Both the position numbers and the translations under genes were made by a program. Of a DNA stretch of 18,747 nt, positions 1-7,691 are shown in pieces. A model generated the notes under the pieces. That model did not search any database. It saw nothing but the letters and a program-made list of their open reading frames with translations, and was not told the origin of the DNA. Positions within the stretch are counted from its first letter, which is position 1. Each line of letters opens with the position of its first letter. Origin of the DNA: Nitrospirota bacterium (GTDB lineage: Bacteria > Nitrospirota > JAOUDF01); contig JAOUDF010000027.1 in assembly GCA_029859385.1 (NCBI GenBank), positions 1 to 18,747 of the forward strand. Direction: 5' to 3'.

Positions 1-150
1 TCCGATCTAGGTGTCGCCTGTGCGCCGGCGCCCGGGACCGAGGCCTGGTGCAACAAGATGAAGGAGAAGCCCAAGGGCGAATGGACGGCCAACGAGGCCG
101 CCGATTATGCCAAGCATTGCGTGCTGGGGAATTACAAGGACAAGAAATAG
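1..150 (+). CDS. DUF3012 family small lipoprotein, C-terminal part
   Basis: Frame 1 is open from the left edge to a TAG at 148-150 and gives 49 visible residues; the start lies outside the window. The stretch AWCNKMKEKPKGEWTANEAA and the following DYAKHC match the DUF3012 pattern as I remember it: short proteobacterial lipoproteins with a Cys just before an APxxGxEAWC segment. The visible VACAPAPG could be the lipobox and mature N-terminus, although the -3 residue is not the usual Leu. The function of the family is unknown. Three Cys remain in the visible part (residues 7, 17 and 40 of the visible fragment). Identification is fairly sure; lipoprotein status is inferred because the signal peptide is cut off. 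Confidence 0.75.
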   Translation, partial: SDLGVACAPAPGTEAWCNKMKEKPKGEWTANEAADYAKHCVLGNYKDKK

Positions 151-284
151 CCCCTGGTTTCGCATGCAGGCATCTTCTCTATCCCCTACGCCCCGGAGAC
201 AAGACCTGCTCCTTCTTCAATGCGTAACGAAAAACCGTAATCTCCCTTGAGCCCATACCATGTTCTCATCTATCGGAGGAGCAG

Positions 285-704
285 ATGGAGCCACACTGGG
301 AACACTACCACCACCAGGCCGACATCGGCGTGCGGGGAATCGGCGCATCGCGGGAAGAAGCCTTCGAGCAGGCCGCCCTTGCCCTTACCGCCGTAATCAC
401 CGAGCCGCGCCTCGTGATTCCGCGGGAGGCGGTAAATATTATCTGCGAGGCCCCCGACAACGAGTATCTTCTGGTCGACTGGCTCAACTCCATCATCTAC
501 GAAATAGCCACCCGGAACATGCTTTTCTCCCGGTTCGAAGTGCATATTGAAAACCACACGCTCACGGCCCGACTTCAGGGAGAGCGGGCCGATCAGGCGC
601 GCCACCAGCCGGCAGTGGAAGTGAAAGGGGCAACGTACACCACCCTTTCCGTCGGGCAAAACAGTGACGGTTCCTGGGTCGCCCAAACAGTCGTCGATGT
701 GTAA
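285..704 (+). CDS. Archease (RtcB-activating protein)
   Basis: A 139-residue protein, the usual archease length. It opens with HYHHQADIGVRGIGAS, the family N-terminal signature containing the D-I-G metal-site region, and has the conserved EYLLVDWLNSIIYE segment near residues 65-80. Archease helps RtcB become guanylylated and turn over more than once, and widens its nucleotide choice. GGAGGA at 275-280 sits 4 bases before the ATG at 285 and supports this start; a longer frame at 260 is in another phase and is a shadow. The rtcB gene follows 56 bases after the stop, which agrees strongly with the call. The stop codon (702-704) is the first base triplet of a long palindrome. Family identity is near certain; cofactor behaviour here is inferred from known archeases. 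Confidence 0.93.
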   Translation: MEPHWEHYHHQADIGVRGIGASREEAFEQAALALTAVITEPRLVIPREAVNIICEAPDNEYLLVDWLNSIIYEIATRNMLFSRFEVHIENHTLTARLQGERADQARHQPAVEVKGATYTTLSVGQNSDGSWVAQTVVDV

Positions 705-743
705 TACGTCCCATAAGTCCTATAGGACCTATGGGACATATTA
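702..743. repeat. 42-bp near-perfect palindrome between archease and rtcB
   Basis: Positions 702-743 form a self-complementary sequence in which 19 of 21 base pairs match, with core AGTCCTATAGGAC. The two mismatches (707 with 738, 716 with 729) are C-A and A-C on the plus strand; read from the minus strand both become G-U wobbles, so only a minus-strand RNA would pair throughout. It starts at the archease stop codon and ends 17 bases before the preferred rtcB start. It could be an mRNA hairpin separating the two cistrons, a protein-binding site, or a copy of a dispersed palindromic repeat. No U-run follows, so it is not a standard terminator. Confidence 0.85.
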
Positions 744-760
744 CTAGAAAGGCCCAAACC

Positions 761-2188
761 ATGGACACTTCCCAGCTCAATCGCAAATCGGAACACGAAT
801 GGTGGATCAAGGCTCATGGCCGGATGCGCGTCCCCGCCATTATTTATGCCAGCAAGGCGCTCATCGAAGATATGGACCCCAAGGTCTACGAGCAGGTAAC
901 CAACGTAGCCACTCTGCCGGGGATCGTGAAGGCCTCCTACGCCATGCCCGACGCCCACTGGGGGTACGGCTTCCCCATCGGCGGTGTGGCGGCCTTCGAC
1001 CCGGAAGAGGGGGTTGTGTCGGCCGGAGGCGTCGGTTTCGACATCTCCTGCGGGGTACGCACGCTGCTTACCGGCCTGCGGGTGGAAGATGTCTCGGCGG
1101 TCCGCCAGCAGCTGGCGGAGATGCTCTACCACAAGGTTCCTGCAGGCGTCGGCAGCACCGGCCACCTGCGGCTCGACGCGACGGAGATGGACGCCATGCT
1201 CTCCCGGGGCGCCCAGTGGGCCGTGGAGCAGGGCTACGGTTCGGGGAACGACCTGGAGCATATCGAGGAGCGCGGCAGAATGCGGGAGGCCCGGCCCGAC
1301 TGCGTCTCCGACCAGGCCAAGAAGCGGCAGCGCGACGAGATGGGCACCCTCGGCTCGGGCAACCACTATCTGGAGGTTCAGCAGGTCACGGCGATCTACG
1401 ACGCCGACATCGCCGCCGCCTACGGGCTTCACGAGGGCGACGTCGTGGTGAGCATCCACTGCGGATCGCGGGGGCTCGGGCACCAGATCGGCACCGAGTT
1501 CATGAAAAGAATGGCCCTTGCCGCCGGCCGCCACGGCATCGACCTCCCCGACCGCGAGCTGGCCTGCGCCCCCATCAATTCCGACGTAGGGCAGGAATAC
1601 CTCGGGGCCATGCGCGCCGCCATCAACTGCGCCCTGGCCAACCGGCAGATCATCACCCACCTCGTGCGCGAGGCCTTCAGCGAGGTCTTCCCCCGGGCGC
1701 GGCTGCCGCTTTTGTACGACGTCTCCCACAACACCTGCAAGGTCGAGGAGCATACCATCGGCGGAAAGTCGTACCGACTCTTCGTCCACCGCAAAGGCGC
1801 CACCCGCTCCTTCGGCCCCGGTCACCCCGACGTGCCCACTGCTTATCGGGATGTCGGCCAGCCGGTCCTCATCGGCGGCACCATGGGAACGGCGTCGTTC
1901 ATCCTCGCCGGCACAAAAGAGAGCATGGAGCGCTCCTTCGGCTCCGCCTGCCACGGCGCGGGCCGGAGCATGAGTCGCCACGCCGCAACAAAACAATGGC
2001 GCGGCCGCGAGGTGATCGACGATCTCGCCGGACGCGGCATTATCATCCGCAGCCCGTCGTACCGGGGTGTCGCCGAAGAGGCGCCGGGGGCGTACAAGGA
2101 TGTAAGCGCCGTGGTGGAGTCGACTGACAGGGCAGGGCTTGCGCGGACCGTGGCGCGGCTGGAGCCGTTGGTGTGCGTGAAGGGGTAG
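761..2188 (+). CDS. rtcB: RtcB family RNA-splicing/repair ligase
   Basis: RtcB joins RNA 2',3'-cyclic phosphate or 3'-phosphate ends to 5'-OH ends, using GTP and Mn2+, through a guanylylated histidine. All signature sites are visible with the ATG at 761: GVGFDISCGVR (D94, C97), LGSGNHYLEV (H202), HCGSRGLGHQ (H233), SHNTCKVEEH, and CHGAGRSMSR with H398, which corresponds to the nucleotidylated His of Pyrococcus RtcB. The 475-residue length is that of the long RtcB group found with archease rather than the roughly 408-residue E. coli form. The frame is open from an ATG at 731, but that codon lies inside the 42-bp palindrome and would have a cramped ribosome site; AAAGG at 748-752 fits 761. No RtcA or RtcR-type regulator gene is in the window. 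Whether it heals tRNA, rRNA or other damaged RNA cannot be told from sequence. Confidence 0.96.
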   Translation: MDTSQLNRKSEHEWWIKAHGRMRVPAIIYASKALIEDMDPKVYEQVTNVATLPGIVKASYAMPDAHWGYGFPIGGVAAFDPEEGVVSAGGVGFDISCGVRTLLTGLRVEDVSAVRQQLAEMLYHKVPAGVGSTGHLRLDATEMDAMLSRGAQWAVEQGYGSGNDLEHIEERGRMREARPDCVSDQAKKRQRDEMGTLGSGNHYLEVQQVTAIYDADIAAAYGLHEGDVVVSIHCGSRGLGHQIGTEFMKRMALAAGRHGIDLPDRELACAPINSDVGQEYLGAMRAAINCALANRQIITHLVREAFSEVFPRARLPLLYDVSHNTCKVEEHTIGGKSYRLFVHRKGATRSFGPGHPDVPTAYRDVGQPVLIGGTMGTASFILAGTKESMERSFGSACHGAGRSMSRHAATKQWRGREVIDDLAGRGIIIRSPSYRGVAEEAPGAYKDVSAVVESTDRAGLARTVARLEPLVCVKG

Positions 2189-2206
2189 GAATACAGAAGG
2201 TTACAA

Positions 2207-2235
2207 TTGACTTTCGGAACTCGTGTGTATATAGC
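2207..2235 (+). promoter_or_regulatory. Putative sigma-70 promoter of the 78-residue gene
   Basis: TTGACT at 2207-2212 and TATAGC at 2230-2235 are separated by 17 bases, close to the consensus spacing and hexamers. An overlapping TATATA at 2228-2233 would give a 15-base spacer. The local sequence is AT-rich against a GC-rich background. The predicted transcript would begin near 2242, about 45 bases before the ATG at 2286. Assigned by eye only. Confidence 0.45.
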
Positions 2236-2285
2236 TTTTGTGTGCTCCAGCAAGACGGCCGATAGTTAACATTTAACAACTGCTC

Positions 2286-2522
2286 ATGGACTCTACCTCT
2301 ACAATTGTATATGTTGCTCTACTGGACGAAGGAACGCAAGTATGGCGTCCCGTCAACGCAACTCTGGTAGCTGATGATATTTACCAACTCACCGGTACAA
2401 TGCCGAAAGATGAGGTATGGCAATTTGCACCTAATACGTTAGTCAGATGCAGGGAACATACATTTTCAGAAGAAGAACATGGTTTGATTGCCATTGAACT
2501 TGCTAATCCTACCTCCAATTAA
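2286..2522 (+). CDS. Conserved hypothetical protein, 78 residues
   Basis: I cannot name a function. The N-terminal YVALLDEGTQVWRPV followed by DDIYQLTG, EVWQFAPNTLVRC and a terminal GLIAIEL recalls small uncharacterised proteobacterial proteins with the same order of motifs (VxLLDEGTxVWRPV ... GEVWxFxPGxxVxC); this is memory, not a search. No signal peptide or membrane segment is visible, so it is probably cytosolic and mostly beta-stranded. Its base composition is clearly more AT-rich than rtcB upstream or ybgC downstream, which suggests separate acquisition or relaxed codon choice. It has a plausible promoter of its own at 2207-2235. No strong ribosome-binding site precedes the ATG, so the start is only moderately sure. 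It stops 44 bases before ybgC. Confidence 0.7.
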   Translation: MDSTSTIVYVALLDEGTQVWRPVNATLVADDIYQLTGTMPKDEVWQFAPNTLVRCREHTFSEEEHGLIAIELANPTSN

Positions 2523-2566
2523 CTTACTTCTTGTCTCCCCGCCTCAATCCCGCTAAAGTAGTCGCC

Positions 2567-2953
2567 ATGGAAATCCGCATCTACTACGAAGACACCGACT
2601 GCGGCGGGGTGGTGTACTACGCTAATTACCTCCGCTACTTCGAGCGGGCGCGCACCGAGTACCTGCGCGAGCGGGGCGTTTCGGTCTCCGACTACATGGA
2701 GCAGGGCACCCTGTTCGTGGTGGCGCATGCCGAGCTGGACTACCTCTCCCCCGGCCGCTATAACGAGGTGCTGGTGATCTCCACCACGTTGACGCTGGGG
2801 CGGGCGAGCCTCGAATTCGCTCACGAGATTTGCGAAAAGACAACGGGACGGCCGGTGGTGAAAGGGAAGGCGGTGCTGGTCTGCGTTAACAACGCAGGGC
2901 GGCCGGTGAAGCTGCCGCCGGAGATGAGAGAGTCGCTGGAAATAAACAAGTAG
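2567..2953 (+). CDS. ybgC: YbgC/4HBT family acyl-CoA thioesterase
   Basis: A single hotdog-fold domain of 128 residues, against 134 in E. coli YbgC. The N-terminal IRIYYEDTDCGGVVYYANYL carries the family active-site pattern Y-x-D-T-D-x-x-G-V-V-Y-x-x-N-Y with the catalytic Asp (D11 by this numbering), followed by the YFERARTEYLRERG helix. The enzyme hydrolyses acyl-CoA or acyl-ACP thioesters in the cytosol; in many proteobacteria the gene lies beside tol-pal genes, which are absent here. The frame is open from a TTG at 2531, but the ATG at 2567 gives the normal N-terminus, so that start is preferred although its ribosome site is weak. The gene ends 24 bases before a hairpin-pair repeat. Substrate chain length cannot be predicted. 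Confidence 0.9.
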   Translation: MEIRIYYEDTDCGGVVYYANYLRYFERARTEYLRERGVSVSDYMEQGTLFVVAHAELDYLSPGRYNEVLVISTTLTLGRASLEFAHEICEKTTGRPVVKGKAVLVCVNNAGRPVKLPPEMRESLEINK

Positions 2954-2977
2954 CAAAGTGTGCCGTGCCAATTGGTT

Positions 2978-3054
2978 GTCATTCCGGCGAAAGCCGGAAT
3001 CCAATCCTATGAGTAAACTTCAAAACTCTGGACACCGGTTTTCACCGGTGTGAC
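2978..3054. repeat. REP-like hairpin pair 1 (types A and B, head to head)
   Basis: Two 26-bp units face each other. Unit A (2978-3003, plus) has stem ATTCCGGC/GCCGGAAT at 2981-2988/2993-3000 with a GAAA loop, flanked by GTC and CCA. Unit B (3029-3054, read on the minus strand) has stem ACACCGGT/ACCGGTGT with the same GAAA loop and flanks. The spacer is 25 bp. The layout matches BIME elements: paired REP sequences in opposite orientation, usually mobilised by RAYT-type transposases. It fills most of the ybgC-comM gap. Confidence 0.9.
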
Positions 3055-3091
3055 GACTTTTTCCAAACAATTAACTCTTCGAGAGACGAAC

Positions 3092-4627
3092 ATGCTCGCC
3101 AAAATTCTCAGTTGTGCGGTAAACGGAATCGACGCCTTCATGGTCGATGTGGAGGTCGACATCGCCCAGGGGCTGCCCAACTTCTCTACCGTTGGCCTAC
3201 CCGATGCGGCGGTGAAGGAGAGTCGCGACCGTATCAAGGCGGCTATTAAAAACACGGGATTTTTGTTCCCCGATCATAGAATCACCATCAACCTCGCCCC
3301 GGCCGACATCAAAAAGGAGGGCTCGGCCTTCGACCTGCCGATGGCGGTAGGGATACTGACCGCATCGGGGCTGGTGAAGAAAGACCGCATCGGCGAGCTG
3401 CTCCTCGTGGGCGAGCTTTCTCTCGATGGTCGGCTCAAGCCGGTCCGCGGAGCGCTCTCCATGGCCATTGCGGCGAAGAAGGCGGGCATCGGCGGCATTG
3501 TGCTGCCGGAGGCCAACGCCCGGGAGGCCGCGGTGGTCGAGGGCGTCGCCGTCTATCCGGCATCGACGCTGCCGCAGGTGGTGGAGTTTCTAGGCGGAGC
3601 GCAGGAGATCGCGGCGACCTGCATCGACCTGAGTCGTCTGTTTGACGAGGGCTCGATCTGCCACGACGACTTCTCGGAGGTGAAGGGGCAAGAGCATGCC
3701 AAGCGCTCCCTCGAGGTGGCGGCGGCCGGTGGTCACAATATCCTGATGATCGGTCCGCCCGGCTCGGGCAAGACCATGCTGTCGCGGCGCATCCCGACGA
3801 TTCTGCCGCACCTCTCATTCGATGAGGCCATAGAAACCACCCGGATTCACAGCATCTCGGGACTGCTGGATAACGGCCGGTCGATGGTCGCCATCCGCCC
3901 CTTCCGTGCGCCGCACCACACCATTTCCGACGCGGGGCTCATCGGCGGCGGGCAGGTCCCCATGCCGGGGGAGGTGAGCCTGGCCCACAACGGCGTCCTC
4001 TTCCTCGACGAGCTGCCCGAGTTCAAGCGCAACGTCCTCGAAGTGCTCCGGCAGCCGCTGGAGGACGGCCATGTCACCATCTCGCGGGCGATCATGTCGC
4101 TCACCTACCCCGCCTCGTTCATGCTGGTGGCGGCCATGAACCCCTGCCAGTGCGGCTACTACACCGACCCGGTGCACCAGTGCACCTGCACACCACTGCA
4201 GATCCGGCGCTACCGTTCGAAGATATCGGGCCCGCTGCTCGACCGGATCGACATCCACCTCGAGGTCCCGGCGGTCAAATATCAGGAGATGCGCAGCACG
4301 GCCGATGCCGAGAGTTCGGCGGCGATCCGCGAACGGGTGGAGCGGGCACGGGAGATTCAGGTAAAGCGGTTCGAAAAGGAAGGCATCCACTGCAACGCAC
4401 GGATGAAGCCGCGCCACATACGAAAATACTGCGCCATGAGCGCCGACGCCGAGTCGCTGCTCGAAACAGCCATCACCCGGCTGGGGCTTTCTGCCCGGGC
4501 CTATAACCGCGTCCTCAAGGTAGCGCGCACCATTGCCGACCTGGCGGGGGATGAACGGATCGAATCTACCCACATGTCCGAGGCGGTGCAATACAGGAGT
4601 CTAGACCGGAGGATGGATATGGTGTAG
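3092..4627 (+). CDS. comM: YifB/ComM family AAA+ Mg-chelatase-like ATPase
   Basis: A protein of 511 residues (E. coli YifB/ComM is about 506). The N-terminal ~170 residues are the Lon-S16-like domain typical of the family (VNGIDAFMVDVEVDIAQGLPNF, GLPDAAVKESRDRI). An AAA+ domain follows with Walker A GPPGSGKT at residues 221-228 and Walker B VLFLDE at 302-307, then AMNPCQCGYY and the GPLLDRIDIHLEVP sensor region, and a C-terminal Mg-chelatase C domain (about 410-505, ending SEAVQYRSLDRR). In naturally competent bacteria ComM is a helicase that extends branch migration during transformation; in many others its role is unproved. The frame is open to a GTG at 3050 inside the repeat, but MLAKILSCAVNG from the ATG at 3092 is the family start, with GAGAG at 3081-3085. 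Identity is sure; competence function is inference. Confidence 0.93.
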   Translation: MLAKILSCAVNGIDAFMVDVEVDIAQGLPNFSTVGLPDAAVKESRDRIKAAIKNTGFLFPDHRITINLAPADIKKEGSAFDLPMAVGILTASGLVKKDRIGELLLVGELSLDGRLKPVRGALSMAIAAKKAGIGGIVLPEANAREAAVVEGVAVYPASTLPQVVEFLGGAQEIAATCIDLSRLFDEGSICHDDFSEVKGQEHAKRSLEVAAAGGHNILMIGPPGSGKTMLSRRIPTILPHLSFDEAIETTRIHSISGLLDNGRSMVAIRPFRAPHHTISDAGLIGGGQVPMPGEVSLAHNGVLFLDELPEFKRNVLEVLRQPLEDGHVTISRAIMSLTYPASFMLVAAMNPCQCGYYTDPVHQCTCTPLQIRRYRSKISGPLLDRIDIHLEVPAVKYQEMRSTADAESSAAIRERVERAREIQVKRFEKEGIHCNARMKPRHIRKYCAMSADAESLLETAITRLGLSARAYNRVLKVARTIADLAGDERIESTHMSEAVQYRSLDRRMDMV

Positions 4628-4661
4628 TATCCAGAAATATCCTAACCCCTCAGGAGCATCT

Positions 4662-6689
4662 ATGACCAAGGCGCGTGATGCCAAAGCCTCAAAGACCAGC
4701 CCGGCCGACAACCCCGTCTACAATGCCCTCTGGGCCCGGCGCTCGGCCGGTGTGCTGGTACCGCTCTTCTCCATCCGGTCGGAGCGGAGCCTGGGGATCG
4801 GCGATACGGGCGACCTCTACCGCCTGGTCGACTGGGCCGCGGCAACACACCAGGGGGTCATTCAGCTCCTGCCTATCAACGATACCAGCCCGCATGATGT
4901 AAGCCCCTACAGCGCCCTCAGCGCCTATGCCGCCAACATACTCTACATCGACGTACTCAGTGTCGACGACGTCGCCCAAAGCGAAGAGGCGCAAGCCCTT
5001 TTGAAGGAGTGGGAAGACGACGGCACCCTCGACTCGCTCCGGCACAGCAGGTCGGTGGACTACACCGCCGTCCGTGCGGTGAAGCTCGGCCTGCTGGGGC
5101 GCGGTTTTAAATGGTTCATGAAGCACGAGTGGGAATCGTCGTCGCTCCGCCGAAACAGGTTCGAGGCCTATATGGCCGCAAACCACTGGTGGCTCGACGA
5201 CTACGCCATCTTCATGACGCTCAAGGAGCACTTCCACTGGCAGGACTGGCGCGAGTGGCCCGAGGGGCTGCGAAACCGCGAGCCCGAGGTCATGGACGAA
5301 CTGCTGCAGGCGTCGGCGGAGCGCATCCTCTTTTTCAAATACCTTCAGTGGACCCTGGCAGTGCAGTGGCGAAAGGCGCGAAACTACGCCCACGAACGGT
5401 CGGTCTACCTCATGGGGGACGTGGCGTTTTACGTATGCACCGACAGCGTCGATGTATGGGCTTCGCGGCACCTGTTCGGGCTCGACGAAGACCTGCGCCC
5501 CGCCGCCACCTCCGGCGCCCCGCCCGATGCCTTCAGCGCCGACGGGCAGGACTGGGGGACCCCGCTCTACAACTGGGAGGCCATGGAGGCCGACGGCTAC
5601 GAGTGGTGGCGGCAGAGGGTCCGCCAGCTGGGCCACTATTTCGACATGTACCGGCTCGACCATTTCCGCGGCTTCGATGAGTACTGGCGCATCCCCTCCG
5701 GGAAGAAAGGCTCCGAGGGCGAATGGATGGAAGGCCCCGGCGACAAGCTGCTGCAGCGAGTCCTGGAAGTCTCGCTCTACGAGCGGCTCATCGTCCCCGT
5801 GGTGGAAGACCTGGGCTACATCACCGAATCGGTCCATGCCCTGCGGCACCGGCTGGGCCTCGCGGGCTACAAGACCTTCATCTTCGGCTGGGGAGACGGA
5901 GAGGCCTCGGGTATCGCCTCCGGCTTCCGCTACCCCGAGAAGTACACCGAAGACTTCCTCGCCACCACCGGCACCCACGATACCGGCACCCTGCGCCAGT
6001 GGTGGGAAGACCTGCCCCACTACGAGCGAGAGGCGCTGCTGCACTACCTCGGCATACCGTTCCCCGAAGGGCAGTGGGACCTTGGCGGTCTTTTCGACCA
6101 GGTACAAAGCGCGGTACTGGAGAGGCTCTTCCAGAGCCCGGCGCGCTATCTCGTCCTGCCGCTACAGGATATCTTCGGCCTGGGCAGAGAGCACCGCGTC
6201 AACCTGCCGGGGACCTTCTCCGAGCACAACTGGAGCTGGCGCACCCCCTTTACGCTGGAGGAGATGCTGGCGGGAAACCGGCCGGAGATAGACGACGCCA
6301 ACAAAATGGTGCGTGACATGGTAAATGCATCGGACCGGAACCTTGCGCAGGCCGGTGAACCCGGCGGTCTATTCAAGCTCTGCGGCACTCTCCCCGTGAT
6401 GGGAACGCTCATGGAAGAGATACGCCGCCCCGGCGACAAGTTCAACGTCTGGGTTGCGGTGCAGGGGGAAACGCGGCATGTGTCGCTCATTACCGATGCG
6501 CCCGAGAGCACCAAGGAGGAAGGCGGCAGGCACCTCGTCCACATGCGCCTCGAGGAAATACTGGCCGACGGTACAAAGCTCTACCGGATCGATATCCCGG
6601 CGACCTGGCCCGGCCGCTACTATATGGGCTTCAACATCGACGGCACCGAGATCGTCTCGCAGGAGTTCAAACCGCTGGTAGTACGTTAA
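4662..6689 (+). CDS. malQ: 4-alpha-glucanotransferase (GH77 amylomaltase) with C-terminal extension
   Basis: The enzyme transfers alpha-1,4-glucan segments between maltodextrins in glycogen or starch turnover and is cytosolic; no signal peptide is seen. GH77 hallmarks are all present: the N-terminal GVLVPLFSIRSERSLGIGD and LLPINDTSPHDVSPYS region, nucleophile D333 in RLDHFRGFDEYW, acid/base E382 in VVEDLGYIT, and stabilising D440 in TGTHDTGT. The catalytic domain ends near NLPGTFSEHNWSWR, about residue 525. The remaining residues, especially 589-675, look like a beta-rich module (FNVWVAV, HVSLITDAP, LYRIDIPATWPGRYYMGFNI) not found in the ~500-residue Thermus-type enzyme. AGGAG at 4652-4656 supports the ATG at 4662. 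A dnaJ-like gene follows after 42 bases. Enzyme class is sure; the role of the extension is unknown. Confidence 0.93.
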   Translation: MTKARDAKASKTSPADNPVYNALWARRSAGVLVPLFSIRSERSLGIGDTGDLYRLVDWAAATHQGVIQLLPINDTSPHDVSPYSALSAYAANILYIDVLSVDDVAQSEEAQALLKEWEDDGTLDSLRHSRSVDYTAVRAVKLGLLGRGFKWFMKHEWESSSLRRNRFEAYMAANHWWLDDYAIFMTLKEHFHWQDWREWPEGLRNREPEVMDELLQASAERILFFKYLQWTLAVQWRKARNYAHERSVYLMGDVAFYVCTDSVDVWASRHLFGLDEDLRPAATSGAPPDAFSADGQDWGTPLYNWEAMEADGYEWWRQRVRQLGHYFDMYRLDHFRGFDEYWRIPSGKKGSEGEWMEGPGDKLLQRVLEVSLYERLIVPVVEDLGYITESVHALRHRLGLAGYKTFIFGWGDGEASGIASGFRYPEKYTEDFLATTGTHDTGTLRQWWEDLPHYEREALLHYLGIPFPEGQWDLGGLFDQVQSAVLERLFQSPARYLVLPLQDIFGLGREHRVNLPGTFSEHNWSWRTPFTLEEMLAGNRPEIDDANKMVRDMVNASDRNLAQAGEPGGLFKLCGTLPVMGTLMEEIRRPGDKFNVWVAVQGETRHVSLITDAPESTKEEGGRHLVHMRLEEILADGTKLYRIDIPATWPGRYYMGFNIDGTEIVSQEFKPLVVR

Positions 6690-6731
6690 CCGTAAGGGCC
6701 GGTTCCGACACAGCCCTGACCTTTAGGGATC

Positions 6732-7682
6732 ATGCCGACCATCCGCACCCATTACGACAACCTCAAGGTAGCCCGCAACGCACCACCCGAGGTCATCCGC
6801 GCCGCCTACCGGGTCCTTGCCCAGAAATACCACCCCGACGTCAATCCCGACAATCCCCAAGCCGCGCGAATCATGTCGATCATCAACACCGCCAACGAGG
6901 TGCTGTCCGACCCCGTAAAGCGGCGGGAGCACGACGAGTGGATCGAGCAGATGGAGCGGGAGGCAACGCCGCAGGCTGGTGTGGAAGCGGTACCGGAGGA
7001 AGTCTTTCGTGAAGAACCGCCCCGGCCGAAGCCCCAGCCTAAACCCGCTAAAGCAAAAGAGCGGAGCGAAGGCCCGTCGCATTTTCAGCGTTACCGGGTA
7101 ATCTATTTTATCGCCGCCATCTTCGTTATCCTCATCGTAGGAAAGCTCACCCTGCAGAAGCTGTTCACCACTCCCGCAGAACCGCCACTGAACATAACGC
7201 CGCCCCCGGTCGAGCAATCGTCGACTCCGGCCACCGTTCGCCCCGCAACCGCGCCCAATGGTCGGCCGTGGCCCGAAAAATCGGGGTATGTCGAAGGGTA
7301 CGCACCCCTCGCGATCGACGGCTATTCAGAGGTCACCATCGACAACTCACACCTCGTGACCGACATGTTCGTCAAGCTCTATGCCCTCGGCAGCGCTGGC
7401 GCCACGCCGGTGCGCGTCTGCCTCGTAAAAGCGGGAGACCGGTTCACCCTCAAGAACATCCGACCGGGCCGCTACGACGTTCGATACCAGAACCTCGACA
7501 CCGGCGCCATCTTCAAGTCCGAACCGCTGGAACTGAGCGAGGCCGTGCAGGGTAATAATGTGCAGTCGAGTCAGATTACTTTTACGCTCTTGAAGGATGC
7601 TGGAGATGCTTCAAAGTCGCGGCGGATTGATGCAGGGGAGTTTGCGGAGAGAGCGGCTGGCGGGATTCCACTGAAGAAATAG
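6732..7682 (+). CDS. Membrane-anchored J-domain protein
   Basis: The N-terminal 70 residues are a J domain: HYDNLKVARNAPPEVIRAAY, the HPD motif at 34-36 that stimulates DnaK ATPase, and INTANEVLSDPVKRREHD. Next comes a Pro/Lys/Glu-rich linker (80-120), one transmembrane segment at about 123-139 (IYFIAAIFVILIVGKLT), a Pro/Thr-rich linker (146-185), and a C-terminal beta-rich domain at about 190-288 (YSEVTIDNSHLVTDMFVKLY ... VRVCLVKAGDRFTLKNI). There is no G/F region, zinc finger or CTD substrate domain, so it is a type III J protein. By topology the J domain should be cytosolic and the C-terminal domain periplasmic. AGGG at 6725-6728 is close to the ATG. It shares a transcript with the TPR-like gene 9 bases downstream. 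It probably recruits DnaK to a membrane site; the client is unknown. Confidence 0.85.
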   Translation: MPTIRTHYDNLKVARNAPPEVIRAAYRVLAQKYHPDVNPDNPQAARIMSIINTANEVLSDPVKRREHDEWIEQMEREATPQAGVEAVPEEVFREEPPRPKPQPKPAKAKERSEGPSHFQRYRVIYFIAAIFVILIVGKLTLQKLFTTPAEPPLNITPPPVEQSSTPATVRPATAPNGRPWPEKSGYVEGYAPLAIDGYSEVTIDNSHLVTDMFVKLYALGSAGATPVRVCLVKAGDRFTLKNIRPGRYDVRYQNLDTGAIFKSEPLELSEAVQGNNVQSSQITFTLLKDAGDASKSRRIDAGEFAERAAGGIPLKK

Positions 7683-7691
7683 GGAGAGGAA

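Noticed and set aside
731..760. Earlier ATG start for rtcB at 731
   Set aside because: It lies within the palindrome and adds ten residues without family support; 761 gives residue numbers parallel to known RtcB.
593..1996. Long minus-strand open frame (467 codons) opposite rtcB
   Set aside because: It is antisense to an unmistakable RtcB and is low-complexity Gly/Ala/Val/His-rich, typical of GC-rich shadow frames.
3050..3091. Upstream GTG start for comM
   Set aside because: The codon is inside a REP-like unit, and the family N-terminus begins at the ATG at 3092.
4689..6107. Long minus-strand open frame (472 codons) opposite malQ
   Set aside because: Shadow of the GH77 gene; no recognisable motif and no ribosome site.
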